Source of the DNA: Ricinus communis
Lineage: Eukaryota; Streptophyta; Magnoliopsida; Malpighiales; Euphorbiaceae
Length of the DNA: 64,000 nt
Direction of reading: 5' to 3'
Assembly (NCBI RefSeq): GCF_019578655.1
Contig: NC_063264.1
Coordinates: 3,720,001-3,784,000 of the forward strand
Position numbers and translations under genes: made by a program
Notes under the pieces: model-generated
What the model was told of the DNA's origin: nothing
The model's input: the letters and a program-made list of their open reading frames with translations, nothing else
Databases searched by the model: none
Shown here: positions 58,769 through 64,000 of the stretch, piece by piece
Numbering within the stretch: the stretch's first letter is position 1
Layout: every line of letters starts with the position of its first letter

Positions 58769-61700
58769 ATGCTTCTTGGTCAGTTACAGAGCTCTTATCC
58801 ATGGATTTTGCCACCTCGAGTGCCGAAACTAAATCATATGATCTCTCCATCTTCTACAAAGCGGTGACAATCACTTAACTCTCATTCTTGTTGCAATGCA
58901 TTGGCTCTTCTTGAACTCTATGCCTTTTCATTATTTTCTCATGTGCTTCAACACTTGATATATTTTCTCAATTGTCTAGTTACTTGCTTGAAGTGATCAC
59001 ACGTGAACTCGTTTCTTTTTGAGTATTTGAACAAGTATGATTTGTTATTTATTGCTTAATTATAAAACTTAATCGTGAAACTGTGAAATGTATTTATGAA
59101 TTTCCTTATTGTTGCCAACGGCTTCTTTAGATTTTGTTTAACCAGCTTCTTTAATCTCTTCTTTTAATAAAAAAAATGATGTATCATTTTATTAGTGCAT
59201 AGTTGTTCTTATATATTTCTTAAATTCAAACCAAAAAAAAAGAAAAAGAAAGAAAAAAGAAAACTGTTGGATTTGAAGTACTTCTTTGTTGATCTGGCCT
59301 TCGTTATGTTTACAAATTTTAATGTAGATTTTGAACTGTCAGCTGTTAATCAGGAAATAGGTCTACAGCGTTCTATTTTTCTTTTGCATATAGGAATAAG
59401 TTATGTCCAAGACTTTGATGGTATTCATGCGAATATATATATAAAAAATTATCAGTACGATGAGTTGATTAATAGAAGGAAAATGTGAGTTCTTCTTTTT
59501 CTCGGTGCTTGTTTCTATATAATGCTGGCAGCTATTTTCGTTGAAGCAATTAAGGTTCATGTTGATTGCTGACATTGTAGTTCAACAGGAGATCAGTGCC
59601 ATGCCACATTAAATGGATGAAATCTTCGACAATAAATTCATGTAGTTTCAGAGTACACTGTGGTGGTGAGTTAGAAGCAGTCTACTTTAACAAGTTACGA
59701 GGCAGATGGCTAGTCTACTTAAAATGCCTGTATTACATTTTGTCAACAACTTAACTTTAACAAAGAATTAACAGTTACAGTTTGTTAATTAATCTGAGAA
59801 GTAGGCCCTAAATTAACAACATTATTTTATGTTTTTCACTTGGTTATCTAACCAAGTCTTCTAATGTTCGTTTTTGTAGGATTATATCATGCCACCTAGC
59901 TTTTTTACACATGTTTTATAAGTGAATGTTATGCTCTGCATTGGCAGTTTGCTTTTGGTGATTAAAACTTGTTTCAATTAGATTCTGGTAATTTATTTTC
60001 AGCAAATTGGGAAGGCAATTCTCGGAGGCAGGGGGATAAGTTTAATTGTTCTTCTTGCAAGGATATTTCAGAGGATTCGAATACCAAATTCTTGAGAATG
60101 AGGCAATATAGTAGTTTTCAGGTGGGGATTAAGTGAAATAATCTGATATGGAAGTAGTTATAATATGAATGAATTTATAATTCATAAGGTTTTGTTTTCC
60201 TGAAATTATTATTTAGAATGAAGACAGTTTTAAAAATATTAAAAATGGTTCAATTGTGTTTAATGTTCTTATAGGTGGTATTAATAAATTTGGTTCATAA
60301 GTATTTTTTTGTTATTTATGTATGGAGTTTCAAAGAAAAGTAATAGAAAAAATAATTTCTATTCAAGCATAGTTTAATTGCTCAACTTGTTTGTAGATAA
60401 CTATATGTGTTAAATTGCATAATGTTATCGGTAACTTGTGGTAAATGTTTGATACAGTTAAGTTTACTTGCAGGATTATGAAGCTAAACTTGTGATTGAA
60501 TCTATTTCATCATATTGCATATTCAGATTTGCACAGTTAAATTTAGTAAATACATTGATAAAGATGGTTCAAGACTCAATTCCGTCTTTGGTTTTGACCT
60601 TTGGAGCTACAAGCTCACCTTTTGCTTGTATTTCTAATTCCTTGAATAAACCAACACCACTTGGTTTGGATGTTTCCTTCCCTTCGTTTCAAGATCTCAA
60701 GTGGAGCTTAGCACGTTTGCTCTATTTGTTCAACATCCAACTTGAGAGAAATGTGGCAACGTAAGTAAAGTAATGTGTTTGCTCTTTCTTATTAATAAGC
60801 CTGTGAACCTGCACCTCTCTACCTGCTGGTTCATAAAAATTTGCTTTGAGTTCGTGATATTTATTTCTCATTTTCGTAGCAGGTATCAGAAAATAAGATG
60901 TCATAATATGATTATGAAACTGATATAATTACAGTTAAGACTTAAAGAGAAAATGAAGTATGCATCTTTTTCTTCTTAGCATAGGAATATAGTAGCATGC
61001 AATCACAAGTATGTTTGAAAAATCAGGCCTTGCCATCACCTCTTATAGCATTATATTTGTAATATTATCAATTCAATTTTTTTAATGTGGAGAAATTGGT
61101 TGTTTTGGAAGTAATAGCAACCATTTTTATAAATATCATCTAATGTGAGATGGTCAAGATGATATATTGAAGTCAGATAGTGTGTAGGTTTTACTTTAGG
61201 CTTTGTAGATAAGATCATTCTCCATCTTTAGGGTTCAAAAACTACCATCCACATATTAATGCTGGACTACTTGTATGAAGATTCAAAGGAAAAACAGGAG
61301 ATAGTAGTTGGATTACATTTGGAAACTTATAGTTATCAGCTCATAATGGGTGCTGCTGTGATACCAATTTGTTTGTCTGTTGTGTGCCCAAGAATATCTG
61401 CTTGTTAAATGATTGATTGGTTTAAAATGCCTTGTAGGTTCTTTGTAGTACTCCTTGTGGCTTGCTTCTCATTTGTTGTCATTGGCGGTTTCCTATTTTT
61501 CAAGTTCAGGTAACCACTCATTGCATTTTCTGGAGAAAACTAAGATGTAGCTTTATATTTGCTAGTTGTTTTGTGGGAAATGACATGGTATCTTTCTGCA
61601 AATGTGCTTGTTTCTGCACCATGCAGTGATGTTTCTTGTATCTGATATCTCTTGCTTAATAACGTTTGCAGAATCACAACCACTTCCTTTGGCATGTAAT

Positions 61701-63916
61701 ACTTAGGTTTTATCCAAATTAGAGAGGAAGGAGCATAATTGGAAATATATTGTGTTTGTTAGAGAGCTTATCATCTTCTTTCTTGGTTTTGAGTTTAAAC
61801 CAACTTGCCAAGAGCAAATATTACTTTGCCTGTCAAGGGAGTCCAGGCTTCTGAAAGCACTGTTTCCTTTCATCCATTATAGTTATGGCCTTTGTTAACT
61901 GGGATTTGCGTTAGTGGTTCCCTTGCAAGTCACCAACTGTTGTTGGGCATTACTTTTTTTCTTTTTTAATTTTTGAAAACATGCACGATGATGCTAAGAT
62001 TTATTAGACTTGGGATTATTGTCAAGTGAAAATTCATTTTGAGCATGCCATAAAGATAACTGGTACGAGTAGGAGATTGTTCACATTTATGCTTCCTTTC
62101 TTAGATGGCTTGTTTTCTCTGTATTTCTGCAAAGCCTTCTTATTTTATTCCTAATATGCTCCTTTATATGTTGATTGAGAATTAAGACAAAATTAACAAA
62201 TATTAAATTTATGAATTCTGTCATAGATGCTTTTGTCTCTGGGAGGATCTCTTTAGATTTTGGTTGCATACTTGTATATGAGAAAGCATCATTTGATAGA
62301 GCATACATCTAAAGGTTATAATATTACAAGTTGAAACTCTTCCTTATAAGTTATCGTAAAAGTCCTTTTTCCTACCACTATTGCTGTCTCTTCATGGCTT
62401 TAGAATTCTCTCAATTAACTTTTATAGCATTTATTTTCTTTCTTGTTTGCTAATCTTGTTACGTGTTAATTAAATGACATAGGGGTAGTACACAATCTCT
62501 GGAGGACTGCTTCTGGGAAGCTTGGGCATGTCTGTGTTCATCATCTACTCATCTGAAGGTTTGGTGATGTCCCGTTAACTTCATAGCTCTTTTCACTTGA
62601 AATTTTACTGCTGGTTTCATAATTGCCAATTTATGTTTGTTATGGCTAAAGAACTATATTGCATGTGGAACTGCAGCAAAGAACACGCGTTGAACGTGTT
62701 ATTGGCTTTATTCTTGCCATATGGGGTATACTGTTCTACTCTCGGCTATTGAGTACAATGACAGAGCAATTCAGGGTAAACTACTGGAAGTCTGGAACAA
62801 CAATTGCTTATTAAATCAATTGTACGTTTAAATAACTTCCTTAGCATAATTACTTGGACAGAATAACATGCAAAGGCTCAGGGAAGGTGCACAAATGCAA
62901 GTTCTTGAGACTGATCATATCATAATTTGTGGAGTAAACAGTAAATTGTCTTTCATACTAAAGCAGCTAGATAAGTATCATGAGTTTGCTGTCCGCTTAG
63001 GTATTGCTACAGCCAGGTAATTCGTTCTCATGTTTCCAGCACAGATTCTATGTCCCTAATGTGTCCTCATATCTTAATTTGTAAGACTTGTGTTTGTCTT
63101 TATAGGAAGCAGAGAATTCTTCTCATGTCTGACCTTCCAAGGAAGCAGATAGACAAGCTAGCTGATAATTTTGCCAGAGATTTTAACCATATTGATATAC
63201 TCACTAAGAGGTGTTTGTGTTTGTTCTTTTCTCTCAATTGCTGCAGAATCTAATATGACTTTCTCTTTTTTCCCCTAAGACCACAACCACCGTTTTCAGG
63301 GATGTCACTGTGTACTAGAAATTGTTCCCCTTTTCTTTCGTGGACTGACTTGTTCTATGGTCCACAATAACAAGGAAAACATATATCTACTAAATATGTT
63401 TTTTGTGCAATCACCAATACATGATGCCAACGCATCAGCAAATGCATTGCCAAATTTTAGATTGGAAGCTACCTAATTACTATTGAGTGTCAGAGAATGC
63501 CTGCTGATTTTGACTAATTTTATGGGCGGAATGGTAACTTTTTTAATGGAAGAAATTTTTGATTGCTTCATAGTTTATTTACTACTTAGTTTGTATTTCC
63601 TCAGTAATCCAATTGTTTTTTTTCCCGGAGCTGTAATCCAAAGTTTCAGGCATAAGGGATTTCTATTGTTTCTTGATATTGACTAAGAGATAAAGTGCTG
63701 TTGCTTATTGCTTGTACCATTCCAATAATCACCAATCGCCGATTATCATTTTGCAAAGTTAAACAACTCGAACATATGAAGTTGGTATCTAATTTGAGGT
63801 CTATTTTTTTGCTTCCACTTCTACAGTTGCAGCCTTAGCCTGACGAAATCATTTGAAAGAGCTGCAGCTGATAAAGCACGTGCTGTAATTATATTGCCAA
63901 CAACAAAAGGGGATCG
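58769..63916 (+). CDS. PEC2: POLLUX-like plastid envelope ion channel, 5' part (ten exons)
   Basis: Exons 58769-58863, 59589-59665, 60003-60121, 60474-60760, 61438-61509, 62483-62558, 62677-62775, 62862-63016, 63106-63210 and 63827-63916 join in frame to 391 residues plus two bases; the rest lies beyond the window. Relatives are the CASTOR/POLLUX/DMI1 cation channels; the plastid-located branch (PEC1/PEC2) is needed for stress-triggered stromal calcium changes. The first 95 or so residues are Ser/Lys/Arg-rich, fitting a transit peptide. Hydrophobic segments lie at about 120-142, 194-215 and 250-267, with the pore-like stretch [17 protein letters not shown] between the last two. A Rossmann-type RCK start follows ([10 protein letters not shown], about 295-304), then [14 protein letters not shown]. 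The start ATG is chosen because only its frame joins exons 2 and 3 without a stop. Synteny with PNSB5 and KCS20 favours the At5g43745 orthologue. A possible next acceptor at 63984 gives an unconvincing continuation. Confidence 0.93.
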
Positions 63917-64000
63917 GTAAGTGAGAAAGCCTTTGAAGGGGATCCTACTGTTGTTTATTTATACAGTACCATATATTTATGCAGGAAATTGCTTGCATCT

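Noticed and set aside
59195..59488. 97-codon plus-strand frame inside the first intron of the POLLUX-like gene
   Set aside because: Lys-rich low-complexity start and no conserved motif; the flanking exons splice across it in frame.
63985..64000. Possible exon 11 of the POLLUX-like gene after TGCAG at 63980-63984
   Set aside because: The joined reading gives R-K-L-L-A-S, not the YEVD-type continuation expected after KGDR in this family; the true next exon is probably outside the window.
1..64000. CRISPR arrays, tRNA, rRNA or known miRNA genes
   Set aside because: No regularly spaced repeats, no tRNA B-box with a foldable arm, and none of the common conserved plant miRNA sequences were noticed by eye; a tRNAscan or small-RNA search would be decisive.

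Overview
This is a 64 kb stretch of nuclear chromosome from a dicotyledonous plant. The genes carry GT-AG introns, the intergenic DNA is very AT-rich with long (TA)n runs, and the proteins are plant-specific (3-ketoacyl-CoA synthases, a CIPK kinase, a long P-class PPR protein, a chloroplast NDH subunit, a LysM receptor kinase, a plastid POLLUX-like channel). Gene content and order point to a rosid, possibly Malpighiales/Euphorbiaceae; the family is an inference. No bacterial, viral or organellar gene block was found.

Layout. 1-4.7 kb: AT-rich DNA with a fold-back repeat. 4.69-6.43 kb (-): a diverged KCS20-like gene. 7.4-8.9 kb: a miniature LTR element (TRIM) with an initiator-tRNA-Met-type primer-binding site, then a hAT-type MITE with an 8 bp target duplication. 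13.7-16.1 kb (-): a second, conserved KCS20-like gene; the two form a tandem pair. 20.5-22.2 kb (-): a spliced 76-codon PET100-like microprotein gene that shows only after splicing. 22.2-33.0 kb: about 11 kb with no supportable gene, holding decayed and tandem repeats. 33.0-34.3 kb (+): intronless CIPK4/7-type kinase. 34.95-37.6 kb (-): PPR protein. 38.5-45.9 kb (-): 18-exon acylamino-acid-releasing enzyme with an N-terminal targeting exon. 46.85-48.1 kb (+): five-exon PNSB5 (NDH18). 49.3-50.1 kb: a probable non-autonomous Helitron. 51.1-54.1 kb (+): LysM receptor-like pseudokinase. 58.8 kb to the right edge (+): 5' part (ten exons) of a POLLUX-like plastid envelope channel (PEC type), cut by the window end.

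Context. From recalled Arabidopsis locus numbers, the genes match neighbours that sit in three places there: At5g43745/43750/43760 (PEC2, NDH18, KCS20), At4g14570/14580/14615 (AARE, CIPK4, small protein) and At3g23000/23020 (CIPK7, PPR). The window therefore looks like a less fractionated version of an ancestral block that duplicated and lost genes in Arabidopsis. The genes do not form one pathway. AARE (long form), PNSB5 and PEC are all plastid-related and adjacent, but this most likely reflects ancestry. I found no clear undescribed system. The strongest leads are the spliced microprotein, the diverged KCS copy, the receptor pseudokinase with paired W-boxes, and several newly delimited mobile elements.
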